From assembly GCF_030269445.1 (NCBI RefSeq), contig NZ_BSTJ01000013.1, positions 265,848-329,847 of the forward strand: a stretch of 64,000 bases of DNA, written 5' to 3'. The position numbers were made by a program, and so were the translations under genes. The stretch comes from Actinoallomurus iriomotensis (GTDB lineage Bacteria; Actinomycetota; Actinomycetes; Streptosporangiales; Streptosporangiaceae). The notes under the pieces were generated by a model. The model saw only the letters and a list, made by a program, of their open reading frames with translations, was not told where the DNA came from and did no database searches. Positions 50,167 to 58,877 of this stretch are shown here, one piece after another (position 1 is the first letter of the stretch; each line of letters opens with the position of its first letter).

Positions 50167-51027
50167 ATGACCTTCACATCCCCCGGTGACGTACGTGAGC
50201 GGCTCTCGTCCGTGGGCTATCTGCCCGACGACGCCATCGCGACGACGGTCTACCTGGCCGCGGCGTTGGGCAAGCCGCTGCTGGTCGAGGGGCCGGCCGG
50301 GGTGGGCAAGACGGAGCTGGCCAAGGCCGTCGCCGAGATCACGCGGGCCGGGCTCGTACGGCTCCAGTGCTACGAGGGCCTGGACGAGCCGCGCGCCCTG
50401 TACGAGTGGAACTACAAGAAGCAGCTCCTGCGCATCCAGGCCGCCGGTGACCAGGACTGGAACGCCACTCACGACGACATCTTCACCGAGGAGTTCCTGC
50501 TCGAACGGCCGCTGCTGACCGCGATCCGGCGCGCCGACCCGACCGTGCTGCTGATCGACGAGACCGACAAGGCCGACGTCGAGGTCGAGGGCCTGCTCCT
50601 GGAGGTGCTGTCGGACTTCCAGGTGACCATCCCCGAGCTGGGCACGATCACCGCCGTGCGCCGGCCGTTCGTCGTGTTGACCTCCAACGCCACCCGTGAG
50701 CTGTCCGAGGCGCTCAAGCGGCGCTGCCTGTACCTCCACCTCGACTATCCGAGCCCCGAACGCGAGCGCGACATCGTCAGGGTCCGCGTGCCCGGCATCG
50801 AGGACGCCCTCGCCGAACGCCTCGCGCAGGTCGTCGCCACGCTGCGCGCGCTGGAGCTGAAGAAGGCGCCCTCGATCGCCGAGACCATCGACTGGGCCCG
50901 TACGCTCCTCGCGCTCGGCCTGGACCACCTCGACGCGGACGCGATCAACGCCACCCTGGGAGTCGTCCTCAAGCACCACTCCGACCAGGAGCGCGCCCGC
51001 AAGGAACTCGATGGCTCTTCTCGATAG
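50167..51027 (+). CDS. MoxR-type AAA+ ATPase
   Basis: This 286-residue AAA+ ATPase has Walker A LVEGPAGVGKTELAKAVAE, Walker B VLLIDETDKADVEVEG, sensor 1 VLTSNATRELSEALKRRC and an Arg finger region. MoxR proteins act as chaperones that mature partner metalloenzymes together with a VWA protein. Its end overlaps the start of the VWA gene by 17 bases, so the two are coupled. Confidence 0.94.
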   Translation: MTFTSPGDVRERLSSVGYLPDDAIATTVYLAAALGKPLLVEGPAGVGKTELAKAVAEITRAGLVRLQCYEGLDEPRALYEWNYKKQLLRIQAAGDQDWNATHDDIFTEEFLLERPLLTAIRRADPTVLLIDETDKADVEVEGLLLEVLSDFQVTIPELGTITAVRRPFVVLTSNATRELSEALKRRCLYLHLDYPSPERERDIVRVRVPGIEDALAERLAQVVATLRALELKKAPSIAETIDWARTLLALGLDHLDADAINATLGVVLKHHSDQERARKELDGSSR

Positions 51028-52357
51028 GCACATCGGTTTCGTCGCGGCGCTGCGCGAGGCGGGGCTGCCGGTCTCGCTCGCCGAGGGGCTCGACGCCGTC
51101 CACGCGCTGGAGGCGGTCGACCTGGGCGACCGGGCGTCGCTGCGTGCGGCGTACGCGGCCACGCTCGTCAAGCGTCCCGCGCACCGTGAGGCGTTCGACC
51201 TGCTCTTCGACCTGTGGTTCCCGGCGGTCATGGGCAGCACCGAGGAGGCGCGCGACCGGCCCGCGTACGGCGACCCGGAGCTGGCGCGGCTCCGCGACGA
51301 GCTCAGCGGCATCCTGCTGAGCGGCGACGATGAGGCCCTGCGCGCCTTCGCCCGCGGGGCCGTGGGCGCGTACGGGCGCGGCAACGGCGGGTCGGGGACA
51401 TGGTTCTCCTACCAGGTGCTGCGGATCCTGTCGGCGGACACGCTCATGGCCGGGCTGCTGAACGCCGTGCTCGCCGAGCGCGGCGGCCTGGACGAGAAGG
51501 TCGCGCGGCGGACCTTCGCCCGGCGGATCGCCCGGTTCGAGGAGCTCGTCGGGCAGGACGTACGCCGCCGGATCGCCGAGGAGGGCGGCCTGGAGCGCGT
51601 CGCGCGAGCCAACGTGCGGCCGCCGCTCGAACAGGTCGACTTCCTGCGCGCCACCCGTGCCGACCTGGCCGCCCTGCGCCGGGAGATCCACCCGCTCGCG
51701 CGCCGTCTCGCCACGCGCCTCACCGTGCGCAACCGTCACGGGCGGCGCGGGCGCCTCGACTTCCGCCGTACGGTGCGGACCTCGCTGTCCACCGGCGGCG
51801 TGCCGCTGACCACGCACCACCGCCCGCGCCGTCCGCACAAGCCGGAGCTGGTCGTGCTCTGCGACGCGAGCGACTCCGTCTCCTCCTTCGCCCACTTCAC
51901 GCTGTTGCTGACGTACGCGCTGCGCGAGCAGTTCGCCAAGGTGCGCGCGTTCGCGTTCATCGACGGGCTGGACGAGGTCACCCGGTTCTTCGCCCCCGGC
52001 GCCGACGTGGTCGAGGCGATCACCCGGATGACGAACGAGGCCGACATCGTCTGGGTGAGCGGGCACAGCGACTACGGGCGCGCGTTCGCGGTCTTCGAGG
52101 AGCGGTACGGCGACGCGGTCACGCCCAAGACGTCGTTGCTGATCCTCGGCGATGCCCGGACGAACTACCAGGATCCGGGCCTGGACACGGTCCGCCGGCT
52201 CATCGGGCGGGCCCGGCACGCGTACTGGCTCAACCCCGAGCCGGCCAGGGACTGGGACTCCGGTGACTCCGCTGCCTCGGTGTACGCCGAGGTGTTGCCG
52301 ATGCACGAGTGCCGGAACCTGACGCAGCTCGCGGAGTTCGTCGAGACGCTGGCCTGA
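51011..52357 (+). CDS. VWA-domain (CoxE-like) protein
   Basis: This 448-residue protein has an N-terminal helical CoxE-like region and a C-terminal von Willebrand A domain with the metal-ion site LVVLCDASDSVSSFAHFTLL (DxSxS). WVSGHSDYGRAF and LLILGDARTNY complete the domain. In MoxR-VWA pairs it presents the substrate and the ATPase remodels it. The identity of that substrate is not shown; no carbon monoxide dehydrogenase genes are near. Confidence 0.93.
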   Translation: MALLDRHIGFVAALREAGLPVSLAEGLDAVHALEAVDLGDRASLRAAYAATLVKRPAHREAFDLLFDLWFPAVMGSTEEARDRPAYGDPELARLRDELSGILLSGDDEALRAFARGAVGAYGRGNGGSGTWFSYQVLRILSADTLMAGLLNAVLAERGGLDEKVARRTFARRIARFEELVGQDVRRRIAEEGGLERVARANVRPPLEQVDFLRATRADLAALRREIHPLARRLATRLTVRNRHGRRGRLDFRRTVRTSLSTGGVPLTTHHRPRRPHKPELVVLCDASDSVSSFAHFTLLLTYALREQFAKVRAFAFIDGLDEVTRFFAPGADVVEAITRMTNEADIVWVSGHSDYGRAFAVFEERYGDAVTPKTSLLILGDARTNYQDPGLDTVRRLIGRARHAYWLNPEPARDWDSGDSAASVYAEVLPMHECRNLTQLAEFVETLA

Positions 52358-52378
52358 TCCCGCCGCCGAGGACGGGGT

Positions 52379-53488
52379 ATGGCATGCGATATGGACCTTT
52401 CGTTCCTCAGGGCGCTGTATGACCGCCCGGGGCCGTTCGCGTCGGTCTATCTCGACATGCGGCGTACGGAGGATCCGCGGGCCGTGGAGGTGCGCCGGCA
52501 CGTCCAGTGCAAGGAACTGGCCGATCAGGGGGCCCCACCGGAGACGATCGCGGCGGTCGAACGCGTCGTTCGCGATGAGAAGGAGCGGCGGGAATCCGGT
52601 TGCCTGGCGGTGTTCGCGTGCGGCGGTGAGGTCGCGTACGCGGTGCTGCTGGACGGCCCGCCGCGTGAGGAAGTGGCCCGGTACGCGCCGCTGCCGCACG
52701 TCGTACCGCTGCTCGAACAGCGGGGGGAGCCGGTCTCCCGGCTCGTCGCCGTGGTCAACCGGCTGGGCGCGAACCTCACCTGCGTCGCGGCGGACGGCAC
52801 CCGGTGGGGCGCCGTGGTGCCGCCGTCGGTGGAGGCCCCGGTGCACAAGCCGAAGGGCGGAGACATGTTCCGCCAGCCGCACGTGCAGCAGGCCGCGGAA
52901 GAGGCCTGGCGCGCCAACGCGAAGAAGACCGCGCGCGTGATCGACCAGACCGTCGGCTCCTGCGGGTTCGAGCTCGTGGTGATCGCGGGCGACGTACGGG
53001 AGCGCGCCGCCGTACTGGAACAGCTGTCCGAACCCGTGCTCGCCCGCACCGTCGAGTCGCGCGCCGGCGGACCGGGCCTGGACGCCGACGTCGCCGAGAC
53101 GGTACGGCGGACCCGGGCCGCGCGGATGACCTCCGCCGTGGAGCGCTTCAACGAGCAACTGAGGAAGGGCCGCCGTGCCGTGGACGGCCTGCGGCCCGTC
53201 GTCGGCGCGCTCCGCAACGCCCAGGTCGCGAGCCTGCTGATCGACGGCCGCGCGGACGCCGGTACGCCGGTGTGGACGGGGCCGCGTTGCACCGACCTGG
53301 CGACCTCACCAGACGAACTGCGCGACCGCGGCGTGGCCGACCCGGTGCCGGACCGCGCGGACGCCGCCCTGGTGCGGGCGCTCGCCGGCACGGACGGCGA
53401 ACTCCTGCTGATCACGCTGGACGACTGGCGCGCCTACCAGGGGCTGGGCGCCCTGCTGCGGTACGGGGACCGCGCCGCCGTCCCGTGA
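52379..53488 (+). CDS. baeRF/Rv2629-like ribosome-associated factor (copy 1)
   Basis: This 369-residue member of the bacterial-archaeal eRF1-like (baeRF, Vms1-related) superfamily shows DLSFLRALYDRPGPFASVYLD and LPHVVPLLEQRGEPVSRLVAV. KPKGGDMFRQPHVQQAAEEAW marks the loop where eRF1 relatives have a Gly-Gly-Gln-type motif, and VIAGDVRERAAVLEQL follows. Such factors are tied to stalled or hibernating ribosomes. ATG 52379 has a GAGG site at seven bases; ATG 52391 would match the paralogue's start. It lies 21 bases after the VWA gene, in the same operon. Confidence 0.85.
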   Translation: MACDMDLSFLRALYDRPGPFASVYLDMRRTEDPRAVEVRRHVQCKELADQGAPPETIAAVERVVRDEKERRESGCLAVFACGGEVAYAVLLDGPPREEVARYAPLPHVVPLLEQRGEPVSRLVAVVNRLGANLTCVAADGTRWGAVVPPSVEAPVHKPKGGDMFRQPHVQQAAEEAWRANAKKTARVIDQTVGSCGFELVVIAGDVRERAAVLEQLSEPVLARTVESRAGGPGLDADVAETVRRTRAARMTSAVERFNEQLRKGRRAVDGLRPVVGALRNAQVASLLIDGRADAGTPVWTGPRCTDLATSPDELRDRGVADPVPDRADAALVRALAGTDGELLLITLDDWRAYQGLGALLRYGDRAAVP

Positions 53489-53661
53489 GACGCCGCAGGC
53501 GGATCTACCTGACGCTGATGGGGATCTGCGGCCTGCTCTACCTGATCTCCTGGACGGTCGTCGCGCCGTTCTCGCGGGTGTGGGCGGTGGCGCTGTCGGC
53601 GGTGGCGTCGATCCTCCCTCTCGTCGCGGTGATCATCGCCAACCGCGACGGGACGACCTGA
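53485..53661 (+). CDS. Small DUF3099-like membrane protein, 58 aa
   Basis: The GTG overlaps the previous stop by four bases (GTGA). The product has a basic start (RRRRRIYL) and two hydrophobic helices (GICGLLYLISWTVVAPF and VWAVALSAVASILPLVAVI), a pattern like the DUF3099 family of short actinobacterial membrane proteins. Function unknown. It is the last gene of the MoxR-VWA run. Confidence 0.75.
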   Translation: MRRRRRIYLTLMGICGLLYLISWTVVAPFSRVWAVALSAVASILPLVAVIIANRDGTT

Positions 53662-53705
53662 CCGCCGGCCGGCGCCCGCGAGCACCTGCGGGCGCCGGCC
53701 GGCGG
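53662..53705. terminator. Bidirectional 18-bp hairpin between convergent genes
   Basis: Perfect 18-base-pair arms (53662-53679 with 53688-53705) around an eight-base loop fill almost the whole gap between the DUF3099-like gene and the second baeRF gene. It is the longest perfect stem in the window. Confidence 0.8.
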
Positions 53706-53709
53706 CGGC

Positions 53710-54798
53710 TCAGGCGGCGAAGCGCAGGACGGCGCCGATGCCGTGTTCCAGCGGCGGCCCCTCCTCGGACAGGACGACGATCTCCGCGCCGGTCTGCGCC
53801 AGCGCGCGGGCCAGGACGGCGTCGGCCCGGTCCTGCTCCGGCTCGGCGATGTTCACCGCACGCAGGTCCGCGGCGGAGGCGGCCACGTCGGTCGGCGCCG
53901 GGCCGAACCACAGGCGGTCGGTGGACTCTGGATGATCTTCGATGACGAGCGTGTCGACCTGGGCGCGGCGCAGCGCCTCGGTCACGGCGGTCAGGCCGGT
54001 GACCGCGCGGCCGCCCTCGCCGCGCTCCCGCTCGAAGCGTTCGACCCGGCCGGTCAGGTTCTCCGTCTCGGCCAGCTCGACGGCGCGCTCCACCTCTTCG
54101 GCCAGCGGCGCGCCCTCCGCGTGGCGGGACTCCACCGTGCGGGCGAGCACGGGTTTGGACAGCTCGTCCAGCACCGCGCTGCGCGCCTGCGGGTCGCCGG
54201 CCAGGACGATCACCGCCGCCTTCTCGCGGGTGGCCTGCTCATCGACCGTACGGGCGACGGCCTTGGCGTTGGCGCGCCAGGTGTCCTCGGCCGCGCGCTG
54301 CATCCGTGACTGGTTGAGGTCGCCGCCGTGGGGCTTGCGGATCGGGAACTCGTTCTCGGGCCGGACCTCGGTGGTCCGGCGCGTCCGGTCGCGGCCCACC
54401 CGGGTGATCTCGGCGCCCTGCCGGTCGGCCACGACGACCAGGTACGGAAGCGGCTCGGGCCCACCGGCGAGCAGCGGCATGACGTGGGGGAGCGGCCCGT
54501 AGTGCACCTGCTCGGCGACGGGCGGCGCGTCCCGTACGTCGGACAGGACCACGCCCGCGTCCGTGGCGAACGCCGCGAGCCCGCCGGAGGTCCGGCGCTC
54601 GTCGTGCTCACGCACCAGGTCGTCGAGGGCGGCCAGGGCCTCCCGTGGAGCGCCGTCGGCGGCCGCCTTCTCCCGCAGCGCGCGCCAGCGCAGCTCGATG
54701 AGCTTGGACGAGTCCTCGGCCGTCCGCGTCATGTCCAGGTAGATCGACACGTAGGGGCCAGGCCGTTCGTACAGCGGTCGGAGAAAGGAAAGGTCCAT
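53710..54798 (-). CDS. baeRF/Rv2629-like ribosome-associated factor (copy 2)
   Basis: This 362-residue paralogue of the preceding baeRF gene starts at ATG 54798 (MDLSFLRPLYERPGPYVSIY). It shares PLPHVMPLLAGG, KPHGGDLNQSRMQRAAEDTW and VIVLAGDPQARSAVLDELSK. The loop contains GGDLNQ, closer to GGQ than copy 1 (GGDMFRQ). The two copies are convergent and about 40 percent identical by eye, so the duplication is old. Confidence 0.87.
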   Translation of the reverse strand: MDLSFLRPLYERPGPYVSIYLDMTRTAEDSSKLIELRWRALREKAAADGAPREALAALDDLVREHDERRTSGGLAAFATDAGVVLSDVRDAPPVAEQVHYGPLPHVMPLLAGGPEPLPYLVVVADRQGAEITRVGRDRTRRTTEVRPENEFPIRKPHGGDLNQSRMQRAAEDTWRANAKAVARTVDEQATREKAAVIVLAGDPQARSAVLDELSKPVLARTVESRHAEGAPLAEEVERAVELAETENLTGRVERFERERGEGGRAVTGLTAVTEALRRAQVDTLVIEDHPESTDRLWFGPAPTDVAASAADLRAVNIAEPEQDRADAVLARALAQTGAEIVVLSEEGPPLEHGIGAVLRFAA

Positions 54799-54895
54799 GG
54801 GGCTCGCCGTTACCCGCTCCTGCCGGGCCAAACATGGGCGCCCGCGCGACATCGGCCGGGGGGTTACCGGGTCCGCGCCCGGGTAGGCGACCGAC

Positions 54896-55558
54896 ATGGC
54901 AGACGCGGTGATCTTCGATGTGGACGGCACGCTGGTCGACACCAACTACCTGCACGCGGTGTGCTGGTGGGAGGCGTTCCGGCAGCACGGGCACGGCGTG
55001 GACATGGCCGACGTCCACGGCGCGATCGGCATGGGGTCGGACAAGCTCCTCGACCACCTGCTGCCGGACGATCGCGACCGTGACGCCGACGACGACATGA
55101 GAGCCGCCCACCGGTCGCTGTACGCCACGTTCTGGCCCCGCCTGCGCGCCTTCGACGGCGCGGCCGACCTCCTGCGCGCCTGCGCCGGGCGCGGCATGAA
55201 GGTGGTCCTGGCCAGCTCCGCCGCCGCGAGCGAACTCGCGGCGCTGCGTGCCGCGCTCGACGCCGACGACGCGATCAGCGCCGCCACGTCGTCCAGCGAG
55301 GCGGACGAGAGCAAGCCCGCGCCCGACATCGTGTCCATCGCCCTCGAACGCGCCGGCGTGGAGCCCACGCGCGCGGTGTTCGTCGGCGACACGATCTGGG
55401 ACGTGCACGCCTGCCGCAAGGCCGGTGTCGTCTGCGTCGCCGTCCGCACCGGCGGCATCTGCACCGAGGACCTCCGCGAGGCGGGCGCGGTGGAGGTCTA
55501 CGAGAGCACCGCCGACCTCCTGCGCAACCTCGACCACAGCCCCCTCGCCGCCTCCTGA
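54896..55558 (+). CDS. HAD-superfamily phosphatase (phosphoglycolate phosphatase-like)
   Basis: This 220-residue enzyme has HAD motif I VIFDVDGTLVDTNY, motif II in VVLASSAAASEL, Lys of motif III in SSSEADESKPAPDI and motif IV FVGDTIWDVHA. Members dephosphorylate small phosphorylated metabolites; the substrate is open. It is divergent from the baeRF gene. Confidence 0.93.
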   Translation: MADAVIFDVDGTLVDTNYLHAVCWWEAFRQHGHGVDMADVHGAIGMGSDKLLDHLLPDDRDRDADDDMRAAHRSLYATFWPRLRAFDGAADLLRACAGRGMKVVLASSAAASELAALRAALDADDAISAATSSSEADESKPAPDIVSIALERAGVEPTRAVFVGDTIWDVHACRKAGVVCVAVRTGGICTEDLREAGAVEVYESTADLLRNLDHSPLAAS

Positions 55559-55670
55559 GCGGGCGGCCCGGAAAGATCTCCGTCTCACCCTTCCCGCGAG
55601 CCACGCTTTCCACCCTCTTACCCATGTGAGCCACGGCCACCGGGCCGGGCCAGAGGAGAAGAGGACCCGA

Positions 55671-55886
55671 ATGGAACCGGTGGCGGTGGTGACGGCGACG
55701 GCGCCGTTGCTCGGCGGCCTGCTCTCCGCGGCAGGCGCCTGTCTGCGCGGACGATCCCGGCGGCTGTCGCGGCGGGACCTGGGAGCGCTTCCGCCGGGCA
55801 GCCGCGTGATCGACCTCGGCGGTCGCGGCCTGGTGGTCGAGATCGGCGACCCGGCGCGCCCCTCGTCCCCCGCGGGCGATGAGTGA
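55671..55886 (+). CDS. Small uncharacterised protein, 71 aa
   Basis: ATG 55671 follows an AGGAGAAGAGG site. The product has a hydrophobic N-terminal stretch (VTATAPLLGGLLSAAGACL), then a basic patch (RGRSRRLSRRDLG) and a Pro/Ala tail, suggesting membrane association. It overlaps the sigma-factor start by eight bases, so it is probably the first gene of that operon. I do not recognise it. Confidence 0.55.
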   Translation: MEPVAVVTATAPLLGGLLSAAGACLRGRSRRLSRRDLGALPPGSRVIDLGGRGLVVEIGDPARPSSPAGDE

Positions 55887-56508
55887 TGGCGAAGGCGGGG
55901 CTGCCGGTGTCCACGACGGGCCGGATCCGGCCACCGGTGACGCCCGCGCCGCGCCTGCCGTCAGCATGGACCCGATGCGGCAGGGCTTCATGGACTTCTT
56001 CGACGCCGAGTACCACCAGGTGGTGCGGTTCCTGATGCTGAACGGCGCCGGCCGGTGGGAGGCCGAGGACGCGGCGCAGCAGGCGTTCACCCGCGGTTGG
56101 ATCAAGGTGAGGCGCGCGCAGTGGCCGCTGATCGACAGTCCACGCGCCTGGATCCGCGCGGTCGCGCTCAACGAGTTCCGGACCCAGCGGAGGAACCCCG
56201 CACCCACCGACCGGCGGCCCGAGAAGGCCGGGTCCGGTCCGGGGCACGCCGAGCTGACCGGTCAGGCCCTGGACGTGGTGTCCGCGCTCAACCGAGTGGA
56301 GGACGAGAACGCCCGTGCGGTGGTGGCCCTCGACCTGGACGACATCCCCGGGCCGGAGATCGCGGCCATGCTGGGAGTCACCGAGCAGAAGGTACGCGAC
56401 CTGCGGAAGAAGGCCCGCCGTACGCTCAAGCGGCACCTGTCTCCGCCGGGCCGGCCCTCGGCGGAGACGGCCCGGCCGGGCGGCGTCGAGGGGAGGGACG
56501 GGCGATGA
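55879..56508 (+). CDS. ECF-type RNA polymerase sigma factor
   Basis: This 209-residue sigma factor has region 2 in FFDAEYHQVVRFLMLNGAGR with EAEDAAQQAFTRGW, and region 4 in LDLDDIPGPEIAAMLGVTEQ. A disordered N-terminal 35 residues and a short tail flank them. It reads out an unknown signal; the gene after it (ATGA overlap) is the likely partner or anti-sigma-like factor. Confidence 0.9.
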   Translation: MSDGEGGAAGVHDGPDPATGDARAAPAVSMDPMRQGFMDFFDAEYHQVVRFLMLNGAGRWEAEDAAQQAFTRGWIKVRRAQWPLIDSPRAWIRAVALNEFRTQRRNPAPTDRRPEKAGSGPGHAELTGQALDVVSALNRVEDENARAVVALDLDDIPGPEIAAMLGVTEQKVRDLRKKARRTLKRHLSPPGRPSAETARPGGVEGRDGR

Positions 56509-57401
56509 CCGACGACCCGCGAGAGCCGCAGGACGAACTCACCGACGAGGAACTCGACGAAGCCCTTGCCGCCGGCCACGCCGATCTGCTGGAGCAGGTA
56601 CGGATGGGCGACATCCCGATCTCCGCCCTGACGGCGTTGATGGGCGCCACGGACGATGATGAGCCCGCCCGGAACCGGCGCGAGCGTCCGCCGGCCCGAC
56701 CGGCCGCCCCCGGCGACCCCGATCCGGTGACACTCATCACTCGGCGCGCCCGGTGTCTCTCTCACATACGCGCGGTGGACCAGGCCCGCTCATCGCTCGA
56801 CGCCCTGCGGAATGCCCAGGACCTGATCGAGATGATCCGTGGCGATCGTCCTGCCGCGCGTGAGGTCGTCCTGGGCGTGGTCGATGATCTGGCCCTCGTA
56901 CCCCATCTCGATCCGAGCTACCTGCGGGAGCTCGCCGAGATCCTCCGAGCCGGCGACATCGGCGACGTCGACCGCGCCCGCGCCTGGGTCTACGCCCGCG
57001 ACTTCGCCAAGGTGCTCCGCACCATCGTTTTCCGCGATCTGGACACCGTCCGATCCTCTGCCCGTCTTTTCGGCAGGTACTTCTCCCTCGACCTGGGGGT
57101 GGACGTCCGCGACCCTCGCGACCGCCCCCGCCGGGCCGAGATCGCCCGTGAGCTCGAAAGCGTCCGCGAGCGCGCGCTCTATCTCTGCCCCCGGGAGGTG
57201 AACGCCGCCGGTGCGGATCTGTCCGGCCTCCAGGTCACCGACCTGGACGACCTGGTCGGCGTGGTCTGGGATCGGGAGACCCGCTGGCCGCCGGGCCTGC
57301 GCGAGCGGGTCGCCGCCTATTCCGAGGAGATCGCCTCGGGCGTCTACCGGGTGGTGCCGTACGGCCCCGAACGCGATCCGGTTCGCGGCCCGGTGGTGTG
57401 A
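56505..57401 (+). CDS. Uncharacterised sigma-factor-linked protein, 298 aa
   Basis: It starts at ATG 56505 overlapping the sigma stop by four bases. The N-terminus is acidic (EPQDELTDEELDEALAAGH), a helical middle follows (RDFAKVLRTIVFRDLDTVRS), and the C-terminus (EVNAAGADLSGLQVTDLDDL) has a pentapeptide-like turn. No transmembrane helix or zinc motif typical of anti-sigma factors is seen. The tight coupling implies it works with the sigma factor. Confidence 0.75.
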   Translation: MTDDPREPQDELTDEELDEALAAGHADLLEQVRMGDIPISALTALMGATDDDEPARNRRERPPARPAAPGDPDPVTLITRRARCLSHIRAVDQARSSLDALRNAQDLIEMIRGDRPAAREVVLGVVDDLALVPHLDPSYLRELAEILRAGDIGDVDRARAWVYARDFAKVLRTIVFRDLDTVRSSARLFGRYFSLDLGVDVRDPRDRPRRAEIARELESVRERALYLCPREVNAAGADLSGLQVTDLDDLVGVVWDRETRWPPGLRERVAAYSEEIASGVYRVVPYGPERDPVRGPVV

Positions 57402-57523
57402 GCGGCGGTGCGGCCCGGTCCGGCCTTGTCCGGAAGTGGACCGCCCGGCTCAACCGGCGGGTAACCGCCTTCGTCGTACTCTGCTCGGGCGCGAGGAGCC
57501 CCCTGGGACGTGAGGAGACGACC

Positions 57524-58804
57524 GTGAACGATGTGAGCCGGCGCGGATTCATCGCGGGGACGGCGGGAGCGGTCGCGGCGGGCGTGGCCGCGCCCCGGCG
57601 GGCGCGGGCCGCCACCACGGCGACGGCGCTCCCGGATCCCGGCGAGTCCGGCATCGACCACATCGTCGTCGTGATGATGGAGAACCGCTCCTTCGACCAC
57701 TACCTCGGCTGGCTCCCGGGCGCGGACGGCCGGCAGGCGGGGCTGACCTACACGGACGCGAGCGGCGTCGCGCACGACACCCATCACCTGACCACTCCGT
57801 CCGGGTGCGGATTCAACGACCCCGACCACTCCTACGGAGGCGGCCGGACCGAGTTCAACGACGGCGCGTGCGACGGCTGGCTGCGGGCCGGGTCCAACGA
57901 CGCGCTGTCCATCGGCTACTTCGAGGCCGCCGACCTGGCCTTCTACGGGCGCGCGGCGCGGGAGTGGACGGTCTGCGACCGGTACTTCGCCGCCATGATG
58001 GCCCCGACGTTCCCGAACCGGTTCTTCCTGCACTCCGCCCAGACCGACCGTACGACGACCTCGGTCGACAAGATCGCGACCATGCCGGCGATCTGGGACC
58101 GGCTCGCCGACAAGGGCGTCACCGGCCGCTACTACTACAGCGACGTGCCGATCACCGCCCTGTGGGGCACGAAGTACCTGGGCATCAGCCGTCAGATCAC
58201 CGAGTTCTACCTGGCCGCGGCGACCGGCACGCTGCCGCCGGTCTCGTACGTCGACCCGGGCTTCCTCGGCGAGGCGGTGCCCGGCATGTCCGAGGACGAG
58301 CACCCGCTCGCCGACATCCGTCTCGGCCAGCACTTCCTCGGCAAGGTCCACGACGCGATCGTGACCAGCCCGAACTGGGAGCGCACCGTCCTGATGATCA
58401 CCTACGACGAGTGGGGCGGCTTCTTCGACCACGTGCCGCCGCCGGTCGGCCCCGACCCGAATCCCGACCTGGGCGCCGGGCTGCGCGGGTTCCGCGTGCC
58501 GTGCGTCGTCATCTCCCCGCGAGCGCGGCGCGGCCACGTGGCGCACGGGCTGTACGACCACACGTCGGTGCTGAAGATGATCGAGTGGAGGTTCGGCCTG
58601 GAGCCGCTGACCGTACGCGACGCCGCCGCCAACAACCTCGCCGAGGTCCTGGACTTCACCGATGCGCCGAACCTCACGGCGTCGCGCTACAAGATCCCGC
58701 TGCCGATCACGCTCGGCTGCCTGGTGCCCGACCACGCCCACTCCGGCGAGGACTGGCCGGAGCTCGCCGCGCTCGCGCGCAGCCGGGGCTTCACGACACC
58801 GTAG
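57524..58804 (+). CDS. Tat-exported phospholipase C-family phosphoesterase
   Basis: This 426-residue protein has a twin-arginine signal (VSRRGFIAGTAGAVAAGVAA). The acid phosphatase/phospholipase C core follows: IVVVMMENRSFDHYLGWLPG with the nucleophile region, then ITYDEWGGFFDHVPPPVGPD and HTSVLKMIEWRFGL. It probably hydrolyses phospholipids or phosphodiesters outside the cell, for phosphate supply. GTG 57524 with a GAGGAG site is the chosen start. It is monocistronic. Confidence 0.93.
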   Translation: MNDVSRRGFIAGTAGAVAAGVAAPRRARAATTATALPDPGESGIDHIVVVMMENRSFDHYLGWLPGADGRQAGLTYTDASGVAHDTHHLTTPSGCGFNDPDHSYGGGRTEFNDGACDGWLRAGSNDALSIGYFEAADLAFYGRAAREWTVCDRYFAAMMAPTFPNRFFLHSAQTDRTTTSVDKIATMPAIWDRLADKGVTGRYYYSDVPITALWGTKYLGISRQITEFYLAAATGTLPPVSYVDPGFLGEAVPGMSEDEHPLADIRLGQHFLGKVHDAIVTSPNWERTVLMITYDEWGGFFDHVPPPVGPDPNPDLGAGLRGFRVPCVVISPRARRGHVAHGLYDHTSVLKMIEWRFGLEPLTVRDAAANNLAEVLDFTDAPNLTASRYKIPLPITLGCLVPDHAHSGEDWPELAALARSRGFTTP

Positions 58805-58877
58805 GCCGTAGGGAAACTCTCCGGCTCCCGAACTACGATCGGAACCGTTCACATCCGGTCAGGGCGTGGGGAGAACC

